From Dipodascopsis uninucleata var. uninucleata (Eukaryota; Ascomycota; Lipomycetes; Lipomycetales; Lipomycetaceae): DNA of 64,000 nucleotides. The notes beneath the pieces are model-generated. The model was not told the origin of the DNA and ran no database searches. It was given only the letters and a program-made list of their open reading frames with translations. Shown here piece by piece: positions 1-12,300 of this stretch (positions within the stretch are counted from its first letter, which is position 1; each line of letters begins with the position of its first letter). The stretch is taken from the NCBI GenBank assembly GCA_030568195.1, contig JAJLTO010000005.1:1240001-1304000 (forward strand), in the 5' to 3' direction. The position numbers were made by a program, and so were the translations under genes.

Positions 1-776
1 GTGGATTTACTCGAACCATGTTATCTTTTGTCGCGAACTTTCTCCAACAGATGACAGGAGTAAATATCATGTCCTCACTTGGCTCGTACATTTTACAAGA
101 ATCAGTAGGTTTGAATCATTATGATGCGCTCTTAGTGTCTGGAGGAATGCAGATATTCTACTTCTTGAGCAGTATTATACCCTGGTTTATAATTGATCGT
201 ATTGGGCGTAGAAAGCTTTTTATGATAGGTTCTGCTGGAATGGGTTCCTGCATGGTAATGTCTGCAATATTGGTAGGAATTGGTACCAAAGCCTGTGGTT
301 ATGGTGCCATTGTATTCCTTTATATCTTCCAGACATTTTTCACTTTAGGATGGCAATCAAACATGTGGGTATACCCATCTGAGCTTATGCCACTGAAGCT
401 GCGTCTTCGCGGTGGTGCTATTGCTGTCATTTCCCAGTGGCTCTTTGGCTTTGTGGTAGTCGAGATCACACCTCCCATGATTGACAGCATTAATTACAAG
501 GCCTACATCATATTTGCTATATTCAACTTTATCACCATTCCTATAGTATATTACTGTTTCCCAGAAACCTCGAAGCGACCTCTGGAAGTAGTCGACCTTC
601 TGTTTGCTGATCGCGATGGAAAAAGACCATCGATTTTTAGGGTAGTCCGCGATTCAACTGACAAGGGCTACATCGAAATGATTGAGAAGCAACTTGAGGA
701 GCGTGCTGAACAGAATAATGCTGATATTATGGAAGAAAAGGAGAAACTTCAGCATTTCGAGAACATTGACGCCTGA
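1..776 (+). CDS. MFS sugar porter, 3' part (runs off left edge)
   Basis: C-terminal part of a sugar/H+ symporter of the major facilitator superfamily. The frame is open from position 3 to the TGA at 774-776 and has no stop upstream, so the Met at 18 is internal and the true start lies left of the window. Visible family marks are QQMTGVN in a middle helix, the DRIGRRKL loop motif, WVYPSELMPLKLRLRG near helices 10-11 and PETSKRPLE after the last helix. These are typical of fungal hexose and disaccharide porters. About six membrane helices are present, followed by a charged cytosolic tail rich in Glu and Lys. The substrate cannot be told from this half. A second porter of the same superfamily lies at the right end of the window. 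Family assignment is firm, specificity is not. Confidence 0.88.
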   Translation, partial: GFTRTMLSFVANFLQQMTGVNIMSSLGSYILQESVGLNHYDALLVSGGMQIFYFLSSIIPWFIIDRIGRRKLFMIGSAGMGSCMVMSAILVGIGTKACGYGAIVFLYIFQTFFTLGWQSNMWVYPSELMPLKLRLRGGAIAVISQWLFGFVVVEITPPMIDSINYKAYIIFAIFNFITIPIVYYCFPETSKRPLEVVDLLFADRDGKRPSIFRVVRDSTDKGYIEMIEKQLEERAEQNNADIMEEKEKLQHFENIDA

Positions 777-1984
777 TATGTACTAATTATGTATTGAATC
801 TACTATTCGTACATCTCAGTAGGATACTAGCTAATAAATGCACATCTCGGCGTAATAATTAGTTTACATATTTAAAAGCTATCATCATTGACAATGTAGC
901 AAAGGTTTAACCACAATAACACACAAAAGTCAGAGCCATGAAATACTACTAGGCTTATGGTGGAACTGAGAGACGTTTAATATTGCTTGGCATTCCTTTA
1001 ATAGTAAACGTAAGTTGAACTCTAGAAGAAAGATAGATACTTTAAAAATATGTGGGAGTTTGTCCAAGTGCGGCGCTACACGTTACTAAATACTTATCCG
1101 TATTTTGACCGCATAGAATCGAAATTATGAGCCTCGGGCATAACTCCACCCGGAATAAGAAATATGTTAGGTGAATTTCCAGCGGTATTGAGGAATGTGC
1201 AGTGCTTGTTTATGTTTCTAAGATAGATTGAATTTATTTAGTCCTGTTATTCTGTACTGGTTACGCGATGACAGAAGAGAGCAATCTGAGAATGTTTTCG
1301 CACCAGTCACTTGTTTCTTGCTTAATTATATCCTGCTTGTAAGAAGCATGTGCATAACAAAATAGGTAATATAGCCTATAGCCATGAGATTAACGTAAAT
1401 ACGTTACTTGCACTCTCATTCTTGAACCTGTCTATCAGGAGTGCTAAAATGCTCGCAGAGATCGTCGTATCGCGGATCTTTCCTTTAGTAAAAACCCCTA
1501 CCCTTGTGACATTTGGTACAAGAATATAGTACTCACATTCAAAATTCGGCGATACTATATAGTTGCGACGGTTTTATGATTTATATAGGACAGAAAAATG
1601 ACAATTGATATAGTAGAATACTATAATAGTGATAAAGTAGGTATCATGGGTTATATGTAAGCACATTGGATATGGGTAGATTGTATTTGGGACAAGAACA
1701 TAGTATTTTGACGAGTATACATCGCATGCTCGAAGCTAAATACCTCGCGACACAAGATCTACATTGTCTTCCCAATTATCACGACTGAGAAAATACTCCT
1801 TGAATTCTTTCTTAAAGGAACCGGAATAGTTCTAAGAAAAATTTGTAAGCAAATTGTATAAATTTCGAAGAATGCCTTCCTTAATTCCAGCGGTAAGGAG
1901 AAAACTAATAGCAGTGCTCATCGATCATACGGATCATACTTCTTAGAAATCCAAGAGAAAGTTCACATACAATAATAGATCAAA
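777..1984. other. Intergenic, no gene seen
   Basis: AT-rich stretch between the sugar porter and the chitin deacetylase. Stops are frequent in all frames and I recognise no RNA gene or repeat. It must hold the terminator of the porter and the promoter of the deacetylase, but no distinct element could be named. Confidence 0.6.
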
Positions 1985-3087
1985 ATGAGAACCTCGATTT
2001 TCAACGTAGTATTCATCACTGTATTGTTTGAGTGTGCCAGTGCACAGTTCGGAGGTATCGGGCGGATTATCTTCAATCCCCCTCCGCAAAATGATATATC
2101 TGTTCCGCTTCCAACCTGGCTGCGAGACTTAACGGGAAGAACATCTTGGCCCTCAATGCAGCCACCATTCATTAGAAGTGCTGCTCCAAGTCTCAGTGGA
2201 ATAAGCGGATCTCGGTACTGTGAGTGATAGATCTTCTAGACCGTGCAAGAGAGCGAAAGAATTGCCAAATACTAATTATTTTAACAGCCCAGAGCTCGGC
2301 TTGTTCGCACATGGACGAATGTCCATTTGACTGCATGTGAGTGAGAGTACAAACAAGAACAGGCATATTGGATTTGCTGACTCAAATATAGAAAATGCCT
2401 TGGACCTTCAGATATTATGCACTGTAATCGTAAGTTACTCTTGGTATGAATATTGCGCAATGAGATTCTTAAAAAGACTGACATAGTGCCGATCAATTAG
2501 AATTGCTTCAAACTTTTGACGATGGTCCTATTGCCGATACTGCACGACTGTTGTCTTATCTTAAGACTCAGAACCAGAAGACTACCTTCTTTACTATTGG
2601 TCTCAATGTGATCGCTAATCCTGACGTCTTTCGTACGCAGCACCAAGACGGCCACATGCTGGCTTCACATACTTACACTCATGCCTATCTACCAAGCTTG
2701 ACCAACGAGCAGATTGCTGCCGAATTCCAATGGTCAATCTGGGCTATGAATGCCACCGCTGGTATTGTCCCACGGTTCTATCGCCCACCATTCGGAGGAA
2801 TTAACAACCGCGTCAGAGCTATTGCGGAAAAGTTCGGTCTCTCGGCTGTAGTCTGGGAACTTGACACGAATGACTGGCAGATTGTTGAGTCAGGATACTC
2901 GCGCACGGCGTCTCAAGTGTACTCAGATGTGCGCAGCTGGAAGAACAGGAGTTTGACCGGTATCATTTTAGAGCACGATCTTGCTCTACAGACCGTAAAT
3001 GTTGGTATTGAAGTCCAGAAGATCTTGGGTAGACAAAATGGTGTTGCTGCCGACTGCAAGGCTCCTGGAACTCCATGGTACCAGTGA
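1985..3087 (+). CDS. Secreted chitin deacetylase (NodB polysaccharide deacetylase), four exons
   Basis: Removes N-acetyl groups from chitin to give chitosan, in yeasts mainly in the spore wall. Proposed exons are 1985-2219, 2290-free start 2288-2336, 2392-2429 and 2501-3087, giving 302 residues, close to the roughly 300 of S. cerevisiae Cda1/Cda2. Introns of 68, 55 and 71 nt begin GTGAGT, GTGAGT and GTAAGT and end in AG. The first 20 or so residues form a signal peptide ending ASAQ. Exon 1 then carries LPTWLRDLTGRTSWPSM, which resembles the N-terminal region of Cda1/2. The small exons 2 and 3 supply the family's Cys-rich segment (C..M.EC.FDC then C). Exon 4 has the catalytic NodB motifs: TFDDGP (D114, D115), SHTYTH (metal ligands H164 and H168), RPPFGG and ILEHD. 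All key residues are present. No other gene adjoins closely. Confidence 0.88.
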
Positions 3088-6011
3088 ACCAGCCAAAGTT
3101 CAGTGGCTGAATTTGCTTCTGTTTTTCTGTAGGCACTATCGGTCCCGCTTAATTATATTTTGCGCCATTATTTCTATTTTATCTACAAGAATTTTACAGA
3201 TATAATGTTACCTGGTTTTGTTTTGTATTTCATTCTTTTATAGTTCGCAGAATTTTGAAAATAAATAATTAGAAGTGTCAGAAGACAAGTCTCGCGAAAC
3301 TGAACACGCGCTAGCTAAATCCTCTAAATATCTCGTGATGCACACCAGCCTGAGCAAGGTGTGGATATTGCTTGATAGAGAAATGTTGGCCGCGGAGAAA
3401 ACATTTCCGATAATAACTTGAGCACTATACTACGACGAAGGCTAGAGGCACCCTTCAGGCTCGCTTAATAAAGCCGCTGAGCTTTAGTTCGCGATACAAA
3501 GTCATGCAAGCTTTTAAGGACTAGCATATCACGTGAGACATGCTTGTTCCCCATTGCCGACCACGCTAGCGTAGAAAGAACTAGTGCCGTCTACAGCCGT
3601 TCCCCACGGGATGAGCTGGCCGCGGTGTCTGTACACAACCAGCTGCATTGGCCTAGCTATCGTGGCTATCTTTGGCTCGTCGTTAAAACTCAGACCCTTC
3701 ACGCAGATAGTCAGGCACGTATCTTATCAGGCATACTCTTCGAGTTACACTTTCTTCGTATCCTCGAAACAGCAGGCGGTATAAGGGTAAAAGCGACAAA
3801 AACGAGCTAAGCTGAATGAAGCGAGAATTAACGAACTAAGATTAACGCACTCCGCCCCCGCAGCTATTGGCGACAGATTTAGTTGCTGAGATGCTCTAAA
3901 GGTGGGAAACCGGAATGGCGGCAAAGCTAGCGTGTCCAGTACTAGAGTGAACTGGGGATAACTAAGCTTTTTGAGGCGACACGTTTCAATTGCCGTCTAT
4001 TTCCATTCGGAAGCTCACATGACCAGGAGCCCACATACAATGTATCCACATGATAGCCGTAGTTGCATTTACTATGAACGCACCGGTGCTTTAACAGACA
4101 GAGTTGGCCTTCTGACGCAAATAGACCATTGGGCTAGAACGCGCGCTAGTTAATGTAGAGTAGAAGTGCAAGCTGGAGTTTGTTACATAGTTTTAGCTGT
4201 ATAGACTCCATATAATATCCCGTGGCACGGGACGGTCTGGTCTGCCTTGAGAAATGGACGCACTTGGCATACCAGCAAGAAGTTGTATTCTCGTCTACTT
4301 CTCCCGCACTCCTTAGCATCACCAGAATGAGCTAGGGCGAGCGGTTCTCAGCATTTAAGCTGTTCTGGCGGAGACTAGAAAGCAAAGCTAGAAAGCTGGC
4401 GTTGCTTAGTGGAGCACGTTACGAAGTTATATAAGAGTTTAGGCAAACAAAATCGCCCACTCCCTGGACCCGATTTGTAGAGCCAAGAATGAGTTAATGC
4501 GTAAGATTGTATAATCCCCCCAAACTCAATTATTGTCATCCCACACATACTGGAAAATATTTTCACCCCACACAAGGAGGGACATTCTACCTCCACGCCT
4601 ACACTTTGGCCACTAACACTGCTTTTGGATAGTCTCCGGGGTAATATGCGTGGGGTAGTAGGTTGGTGGACAACTTGCCTCTGTCTACACAACAATAGCA
4701 ACGAAGTAAGGCAGCAGTCCAGCAGTTCCGCACTTCGCACTGTGAGGCATAGTGCGCTGAATGATAAGCACTGGCTGCATAGCTAGCAAGTGCATGCTTA
4801 GGGAAGAGCGAAAGTGCAAGCTTGCTCCGGATCTCTAAGCTCCACGATGTTATGCTACATATGTTTACACGCAACCCAAACACACCTTGTGCGCAGGTAA
4901 CTTGGTGGTCGACTTTCTTTAGAGCGCTGTACAGCACGATAAGATAGAGAGGGTGATAGTCACACAACGCCTCCTGAAACACATGCCACCTGGTATATAG
5001 TGGCGCTAGCGGTAGACGTACACCCTACGGAAATATCACCAAATGTGGGCATCCGACCAGAAAGCGCGCTTCAGTCGAAAGTCGTCAGCCGACGGACTTG
5101 TGATCATGGGGCTCCTGACAGCGGGCGCAACGAACGCGTCAAACGGCACCACTAAAGCAGTCGCGCTTCTGCGGCAGGCGTTAACGACCAGCTGCGCAGC
5201 GGAAACCCGACGTAGAGCACCCTAACGACTGCATTCTGCCTAGCGTAAGTTCGCGATGTTAGTGATTAGCTGATCCTCGTGAAACTGCTCTCGCCACACT
5301 GGTTGGGCTTGCATCGCGGTAGCGACAGTAATATTTCAGAGTTCATTTGCCGCATTTTGGCACGACATAATATATAAGGTTTAGCTAGTGCACTAGCTAT
5401 ACTTTATTTGCATGTCGAAAAATTCTCAATCATAGTCTCCACAAAATTGTGGGGGTGTTGATACTGCACTACATCCTTAAATGGTAATTAAGGACTGTTT
5501 GCCGCTAAGTTGGAGCATGACGGCATCCCTCCGTACATTGAGGTCTCAAAACCAACAACTCCACAAATAAATATAAGCACGCAACCGCCACCTACCTGTA
5601 AAAATATTTTAGCAGAATATCTACAAGCTGGTCTGTATTCAGGAAAATATATATAGATATATAGATATAGATATATAGTAGCTACTCAGCGTGCACGATT
5701 TCGTAAGAATACATATCTATTTGTGTACTTCGTCTATTGCTACCTTATTTGGCATATATAATTAGTATGTATGTGTTTTATTAGGCGGTGTCCACCGCAT
5801 TATTGATGTCTTACTATATATGTTTGTGTGAACCCCACCTGCTAACTTCAGTTTTGTTCGCGTTAAGCAGAACTCCACCTAGATATTTTGTTGATCGGGT
5901 GCGCGAGCAAACATTGTATTTCGCGTCGTTGATTCATTAGTACGCCGTGTCGCTTCTGCATAATAATTAGAAAAGCTACTGCATCGATAATAACACGAAT
6001 AAATCTGTGAA
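3088..6011. other. 2.9-kb intergenic region with a GC-richer core and an AT microsatellite
   Basis: The part from about 3300 to 5400 looks richer in G+C than its flanks and has several overlapping open stretches of 60-127 codons on both strands (for example 3544-3810 plus and 4375-4982 minus). None resembles a family I know, and they overlap one another in different frames, so I call none a gene. A short ATAGAT/AT microsatellite lies at about 5646-5678. The last few hundred bases are AT-rich and probably hold the promoter of the permease at 6012. Confidence 0.5.
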
Positions 6012-7565
6012 ATGGCCGGTCCTGGAAGTATTAAATCCACTATAAGTGCTGGCAAGGCTTCAATTGCTCAGTTTGAGAATTTTACAGTTCTCGACCCAGG
6101 AGCGTACGATGGCGAGTTCGACGGTGTCTCGGTTCCACCAAAGGGAACTCCAGAGCGAGATGCCATGGAGCGAAAATTGAAGAGAAAGATTGATTTTACT
6201 ATTCTCCCCATCGTGTTCTGCATGTACATTCTCAATTACCTTGACCGAAATAACATCGCTGCTGCGAAGCTAGGCACTCTTGTCGAGGATCTTAATTTGA
6301 CTGGAACTCAGTATACTACTTGTGTTTCCATTTTGTTCGTTGGGTACATTCTGATGCAGGTTCCATCTAATCTTATCCTGGAGCGCCTTGGCCGTCCATC
6401 GCTCTATTTGCCCGGTGCTATGGCGATCTGGGGTGTTTTGTCTGCATGTACTGGTGCTGTTCACTCTTATGGTGGTTTGGTTGCTATTCGATTCTTGATC
6501 GGTTTTGCTGAAGCCGTCTTCTATCCTGGTGTTGTGTTCTACTTATCTTGCTGGTACACTAAGTACGAAATGGCTAAACGATCGGCTATTTTTGTGTGCG
6601 GTTCATGGCTTTCCGGTGCATTCTCTGGCTTGATCAGTTATGCTGTTTTGAAAGATTTGGATGGCAAGCGTGGTCTTGCTGCTTGGAGATGGCTGTTCAT
6701 CATCGAAGGTGCCGTGACAGTAGCTTTTTCTCTCCTTGCTATTTTCGTCTTACCTGAGCTTCCTGCCACCACTAGATGGCTTTCCAAGGAAGAGCGACTT
6801 TTGGGTGTCATTCGTATGATCGAGGATGTCGGCAAGAAGGATGACGATCATGAAATTGATCATACCGAAGATACACATGTGGTTCCCAATACTGTTCTAG
6901 AGAAGATCAAGATTGCTCTGGAAGGATTTCAGCTCGCAGCAAAAGATATTAAGGTTCTTATTCTTTTTCAGATAATGTTCAGTTACGCTGTTTCGGCTGG
7001 TGTCAACACTGTTTTCCCAACTATTGTCAGTTCTTTAGGTTATGAGAGGAAAGAAACATTGCTTTTGACCGCTCCACCATGGTGTTTGGTTGCTATCACT
7101 TCAGTTTTGAACTGTTACCACTCCGATTATACTGGAGAACGATTTTGGCATATGGTTTGGGGACCAGCATTGTCTTTGACTGGATTCTTGATTGGTCTTG
7201 CTACTACTAAGACTGCGCCACGATATGTCGCTATGATGCTGATTTTGCAAATCTACAACTCTTGGTCTCTTGGATTTACATGGATTGCGTCAACTATTTC
7301 ACGTCCTCCAATTAAGCGTGCTGCCGCCGTTGCCTGTGTTAACATTGGTGGTAATATTCCAAATGTCTTTGTTCCCTATATTTTCTATAACGGTTCATCT
7401 CCTCATTACTACGCTGGATTCTCAGTTTGCTTGAGCTTTGCCGCCATCGGTATGACTGGTTGTGTTTTGCTTAAGCTCAAGCTTAATAAACTTAATAAGA
7501 AGCTTGCCAATGGTGAGACTGTTGATGGCTTTGATGGATCTACTGGATTTAGATTCATTTCCTAA
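6012..7565 (+). CDS. ACS-family MFS permease, Tna1 (nicotinic acid) type
   Basis: Plasma-membrane importer of the anion:cation symporter branch of the MFS, which in yeasts takes up organic anions such as nicotinate (Tna1), pantothenate or allantoate. The protein is 517 residues with no intron, close to Tna1 at about 530. A cytosolic N-terminus of about 60 residues leads into the first helix, followed by the family signature NYLDRNNIAAAKL. Next come MQVPSNLILERLGRP, the RFLIGFAEAVFYPGV helix with its WYTKYEMAKRSAIF loop and AWRWLFIIEG before the central loop. Twelve helices are expected. The start ATG follows an A-rich leader. The gene stands alone, with large gaps either side. Subfamily is read from overall resemblance; nicotinate as substrate is an inference. 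Confidence 0.82.
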   Translation: MAGPGSIKSTISAGKASIAQFENFTVLDPGAYDGEFDGVSVPPKGTPERDAMERKLKRKIDFTILPIVFCMYILNYLDRNNIAAAKLGTLVEDLNLTGTQYTTCVSILFVGYILMQVPSNLILERLGRPSLYLPGAMAIWGVLSACTGAVHSYGGLVAIRFLIGFAEAVFYPGVVFYLSCWYTKYEMAKRSAIFVCGSWLSGAFSGLISYAVLKDLDGKRGLAAWRWLFIIEGAVTVAFSLLAIFVLPELPATTRWLSKEERLLGVIRMIEDVGKKDDDHEIDHTEDTHVVPNTVLEKIKIALEGFQLAAKDIKVLILFQIMFSYAVSAGVNTVFPTIVSSLGYERKETLLLTAPPWCLVAITSVLNCYHSDYTGERFWHMVWGPALSLTGFLIGLATTKTAPRYVAMMLILQIYNSWSLGFTWIASTISRPPIKRAAAVACVNIGGNIPNVFVPYIFYNGSSPHYYAGFSVCLSFAAIGMTGCVLLKLKLNKLNKKLANGETVDGFDGSTGFRFIS

Positions 7566-8447
7566 GCGGTCACTTTTATATACCCCTCCTGCTTCATTTA
7601 TGGTAGTCGTGTTTTTAGTCGCACATGTTGTATAGTTTTCAATAGTAGAATTTAATTCGGATTTTGTTTTGCACAAGCATTTTAAGTCTCACATAACTAT
7701 TCTTAAAACTTTTAGTCACTGTAATACATCATCGTAGCTAACTGTCTAGGGCTTTATCTACTTCTAATTCTTTTATTGCCGTCCCTCATAGTCATTCTAG
7801 CATCAGAAACTCGCTTCCGCTAGTGTGCTTGCTATGTGTAAGGAAGTTTGAGCGGGGTTCTGACAGCTGTCAATCTTTTACTGGATAGATTCTAAGCTAC
7901 GCTTACCATTTATAAATTATAACAATAGTCATTAGCATGCGACGAAACGCACGTGATTAACAGATAATATTTCAATACTTGCTTATAAGAAATATATAAT
8001 AATTTGGTAATATGTAAGCTCGCTGTTGTATGCTACCGACCCAACACTTGAGGTAGCAGCAAGTAGTAGTTTCTGTGTACACGGCATTATATAAGTCGCA
8101 AGATCCTATTCTCCACAACATTATATTTAAAAGCGATCATAACGAAATGGTCTTAAGTGCTAGATAATGCTTTGAAATAAAATGAAAACCAATGAAGTGA
8201 AATTTATCAGTGGTGCGCCTTACTCTAGTGACTAGAATAGAGATGGAGTGAGATAAAGAACTTCGGAACACCCATGTTAATGGGATTAAATCTATGGAGA
8301 GAATATATATGCTAAACTGTAAACCTAAACTGTATAATACGAAATGTCGAAATGTTATCGAAAAGTACCAACGCTGTCCTTCACAGAAATATATAATACA
8401 CTAGTATAGTCTTCCGGTCAGGTTAAAAAATGCACGTCTAACGAAGG
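7566..8447. other. Convergent intergenic region, no gene seen
   Basis: AT-rich space between the 3' ends of the permease and the hydrolase. It contains no open frame of note and must hold both transcription ends; the first 100 bases after the permease are T-rich. Confidence 0.55.
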
Positions 8448-9389
8448 CTAATTTAGATCTGAGACGCTGCTCACTGGTTCTATATTAGATCGGCTCAAAA
8501 GTCGCTTCTGACGCTCATCTTCGCTGATCCAGTTAGCAATAATGTCGACAACTTTTGGATTGTGGTTAACTCTTTGCTTCGTCTCAGAATCAATCGAATA
8601 GAAGTTATGGTCAGCGTCAGGTAGATAATGTAGAGAATGGCGATGTTCTCCAAGAAGATCATGAAACATCGCTGCGTCATCCACAGATACAGCCTGGTCT
8701 TCTAGACCATAAATGGTCAAAAATGTTGTAGTATATGGTAGTTCTAAGAGCCGAGTCAGTGTGGGTTGGGCAAGACTGTTTGTTTCATGAGCAGGAATGA
8801 AAATTTTCTTCTTCGTTAAGTACCGAGGAACCTCAGCCCAAAAACCGCCCTCCTCCTGCCATTTAGGACTTGTTCTTGCCACTTTCTCTTTAATTAGCTC
8901 TGTCCGATACCTTCCACTACAGTTTACAAGAAACGGAATGGAAGACTTGTTTTCAACCGCATACCATAAGGATGCCAGGGCACCTCTAGAGTGGCCTATT
9001 AAAGCTAGTACCTCTAGATTTCTCTTAGACTTTATATAGTTGATAACATCATCGAGATCTCGAAGATCTTCCTGTAAAGTACGTCCCTTTGACGACTTTA
9101 TTTCAGAAGATTCTCCACAGTTTCTGAAGTCAAATCGAATCGAGTATAAGCCGTGAGATTCATCTGCTAGTCTGTGAGCAAGTATCTTGAGGTAACAGTA
9201 ATTTCTATGGCCACCAAATCCATGCGCAATAACAACAGCTGAAGGAGGATTGAACGGTTTCTTTGGAACAGTTAAGGTGGCCACAATAATACCTTGGGGT
9301 GATGTTGTAGGCTCGGAAACTGGAATTTCAATACGTTCTTCTGTAAACCACAAATTCTGCACCTGTGCATCAGTCTTATCTTCTACCAT
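8448..9389 (-). CDS. Alpha/beta hydrolase (serine esterase/peptidase S33-like)
   Basis: Predicted soluble serine hydrolase of 313 residues. The open frame extends five codons past the first ATG before an in-frame stop, so I start at the ATG at 9389-9387. Seen motifs in order are HGFGGHRN (oxyanion-hole loop), RFDFRNCGESS, GHSRG (nucleophile elbow), GLEDQAVS (acid residue) and DADHNFY (catalytic His), which together give a complete catalytic triad. No signal peptide or membrane helix is visible, so it is probably cytosolic. Comparable fungal and bacterial proteins are annotated as feruloyl-esterase-like or dienelactone-hydrolase-like, but the substrate cannot be read from the sequence. It converges on the nicotinate-type permease, with nearly 0.9 kb between them, so a shared job is not indicated. 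Confidence 0.85.
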   Translation of the reverse strand: MVEDKTDAQVQNLWFTEERIEIPVSEPTTSPQGIIVATLTVPKKPFNPPSAVVIAHGFGGHRNYCYLKILAHRLADESHGLYSIRFDFRNCGESSEIKSSKGRTLQEDLRDLDDVINYIKSKRNLEVLALIGHSRGALASLWYAVENKSSIPFLVNCSGRYRTELIKEKVARTSPKWQEEGGFWAEVPRYLTKKKIFIPAHETNSLAQPTLTRLLELPYTTTFLTIYGLEDQAVSVDDAAMFHDLLGEHRHSLHYLPDADHNFYSIDSETKQRVNHNPKVVDIIANWISEDERQKRLLSRSNIEPVSSVSDLN

Positions 9390-12300
9390 ATCTCCCGTAA
9401 CCAAACTTATTTATCTCCAGCTATAAGAGAGAATATTATTAGCCTTGGGACTTCGGTTAATACCAGATGTAGGACTGTAATTCTGAGTAGATAGGAAGCT
9501 TTCTGCTCAAAACGCGTTTTAAGCTACCTAATTTATCACCCCCAACTAACCCACAGCTCAAACAGGTTATACAATGAATATGTAGTATTGCTGATACCAA
9601 TTAGTTTATAATTCTATATGCCAATAATTAGCGCGAAAATCTCAGTAATATGTTTGTTGAGTATTATGGATGTTCCTAGCTGTTAGAATTTGGGTAGTAT
9701 TTTTAGGTTGAATTAGTAAGAGTTCGTCGATACGTTGATGAGTGCTAAAGCTTACTTTGGATAGCATACTCTAACAAGAACAGCTGTATAATACTAATCA
9801 GCTTTTGAACTGCCAAGTTCAAGTATGTATGCATTAAAAATTGACCATAGCTGAGTTACTAATAGTCAAACTCACTTTTCAATGATAAGCCCATCTTTGA
9901 TCATCTTTGATCATTGTTTTAGAAAAAGGTAATATTGATGCATACATGCCACGAAGCGAAACAGTCACTTCTAGGATAGTGGCAAATGAGGTGAGCAACA
10001 TTCATTATCAAGGATCAGGAGCAACAAGCAGCAAAGTGTATCTGACGTGAAAATTTTAGAACTACTGTGCCATGCTTAGTATCTGGCTAAACACCTGATC
10101 ATAATTGAATGTTGCCAACTCGACGTATCTAGGTACTTGCGATATTGCTTGTTATTATATTTTGATTAATGGGGTACGAAGTATCCTTTTTCGATCGCGT
10201 CTATCTCTTGAAGATTATATACCACTACAGTTATCTATGGACATATATGAAAAGATTGTGTCTTTCTTAGATCGCGTATCTCCTCTCTTCAGCCCTAATG
10301 CGGAAAATTTTCCTCCTCTAATAACAATCGGACATTGAGTATCTATATAGTACATGGTTGAGAACAGCTCTGTATAAAAGAGCCTCAATGGATATTTAGC
10401 AGGACAATGAAAGTGCCACAAATCTTACACAGCAAGAAGAGAAATATGTAAAGACAAACATTCTGTACGGCTGTTTATTTATTGATGAGGCGAGTACTAG
10501 GGCTGCGGTGAAAATCTTCAGATTACATGGTACATAGAGCATTCTCAGTTAGAAAGGTCAATACATCATACTTACAGTGTATTATTCAATCTACGAATTC
10601 ATATTTTGAAGGCTCTATTACATTTCTTAATATCAATTAAAGCCGCTGTGAGGTTATCGAGATTACAAACAGCATACATAAGCTTATGATGTTGGAAGTT
10701 GAACGATTTGTAATGCTTTTATTTCAAATCATCAATAGTTTAGGATGCCATAGTAAGTATGTCCTGCTTTATGTCTACATATAGCGGTACGTGTATCTCC
10801 GATAGACTATGCGCTCGAGATGATCATATTTCAAAATGCGAGGTTGTTAAGAGACTAATCAATAACAATTACTTTACTTTTTTGATACGTACAAATTTCC
10901 AGCTAGATGTGCCTGACTTTTTTGGCTCATCTTATGCTGAAGTGTACCTGCATTTCACATCGCCTCATTTTATTTGTAGGGGATCTTTTGAACAATTTAG
11001 GAAATCAAAGGAGATTATAATTTGAGCCTAGAGACGTACCTCTTACCACATGTTGCAAGTTGGAATATTTTAAATTTCAATAATGCACCGTAATTCAGAT
11101 GAATTGGTAGAAGTGCTTTTCTTTGTTAAGGCTTAGTTATCCAATTGTCTTGTCTTGGCACAATTTAAGACTACTGTAGTCATATGTTCGCTAAATTGAG
11201 TCAACAGCTATAGAATCTATTGGTGATTCAATAGGTCTGTGATAGACCTAATAGTACCGTTTCTCGCTCGTAGAATGCTAAAACTGACTTAACTAGAAGC
11301 GAGACCTCCAGTCGTAAGCGGCTGCTGCAGTAATATAGTATGGTGACCCTACGACTATCGTAAGTGTATTGTGAGATGGTAATGTGATTCGTAGATTCTA
11401 TAAGCGGATCCAAGAGCAGTACATTGATAGATACGGAAGAAAATGGCTCGATTAGCTGATTTGACCTGGCAAATCATCGTCTACCTATAGTCATGCGCAG
11501 GGTCAAAAAATTAAGGATTGCTGCTATAGAGAAATAGCTTCGATGTATCTCAGAGTGCGCTAATGAATTAACTGGTTAAAATGTTGATTAGCACGAGATT
11601 GCCAATAGGACAATTAGTTCCTCATGTAAATTCACGCTCTCATTTGATGCATTCGAATCATTGAGCAGTAGAGCGTCTATGAGAAGCTTGACTGAGTCCA
11701 CCGACTATCATAAGCAATGACTATCTATAGCATGATAAGCTAAAGAAGTCAGCTATAGTGTTCAAACGTTGTTTTAGTAATCGCTTGACTATCGTGTGTA
11801 AAGAGAATATCTGAAATTTATTTTGACTGCTGTATAGCTCAAAATTGACAGAACAATCATCACTAGTTTCAGGCGAGCGAAAAACTTATGGAAGTCGCTA
11901 TCCATGAATGTCCTATCTAACGTACTAATACTAGAGAACGTTGGTACATATACTACATTCTGTATGATGCCTGATTAGCCGTCGCCCTAAACAAAGCTTA
12001 GCACTGCTAGCTGTACCTGTATAAAAGTATAAAAAAAGTTACAGAGCACAGCCCGCGCGCTTTATTCTAACTTCGCAAGTATTTGGTTAGGGTATCGACT
12101 ATCCGTTAGAACAGAAACAATACTAGATTACTGCAAACACAATGTCGTGATAAGACTGGAAACTCGAGTTGGTCACTTTATCGTGCCCTTGCTAAACAGC
12201 CTTGGTCGCATTCACAAAATCAAACGCTGTTTAGCAGTGAATTGAACCTTCTGCTACATTTGCACGCTCGTTATTCTCGCTGCTTTGCCAGCTTAGCCGG

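Noticed and set aside
4375-4982. Two overlapping minus-strand frames of 121 and 127 codons
   Set aside because: They overlap each other in different frames, show no family likeness, and lie in a GC-richer patch where long chance frames are expected.
9390-9404. Five extra N-terminal codons for the alpha/beta hydrolase
   Set aside because: The first codon there is TTG; the first ATG is at 9389 and lies before all conserved motifs.
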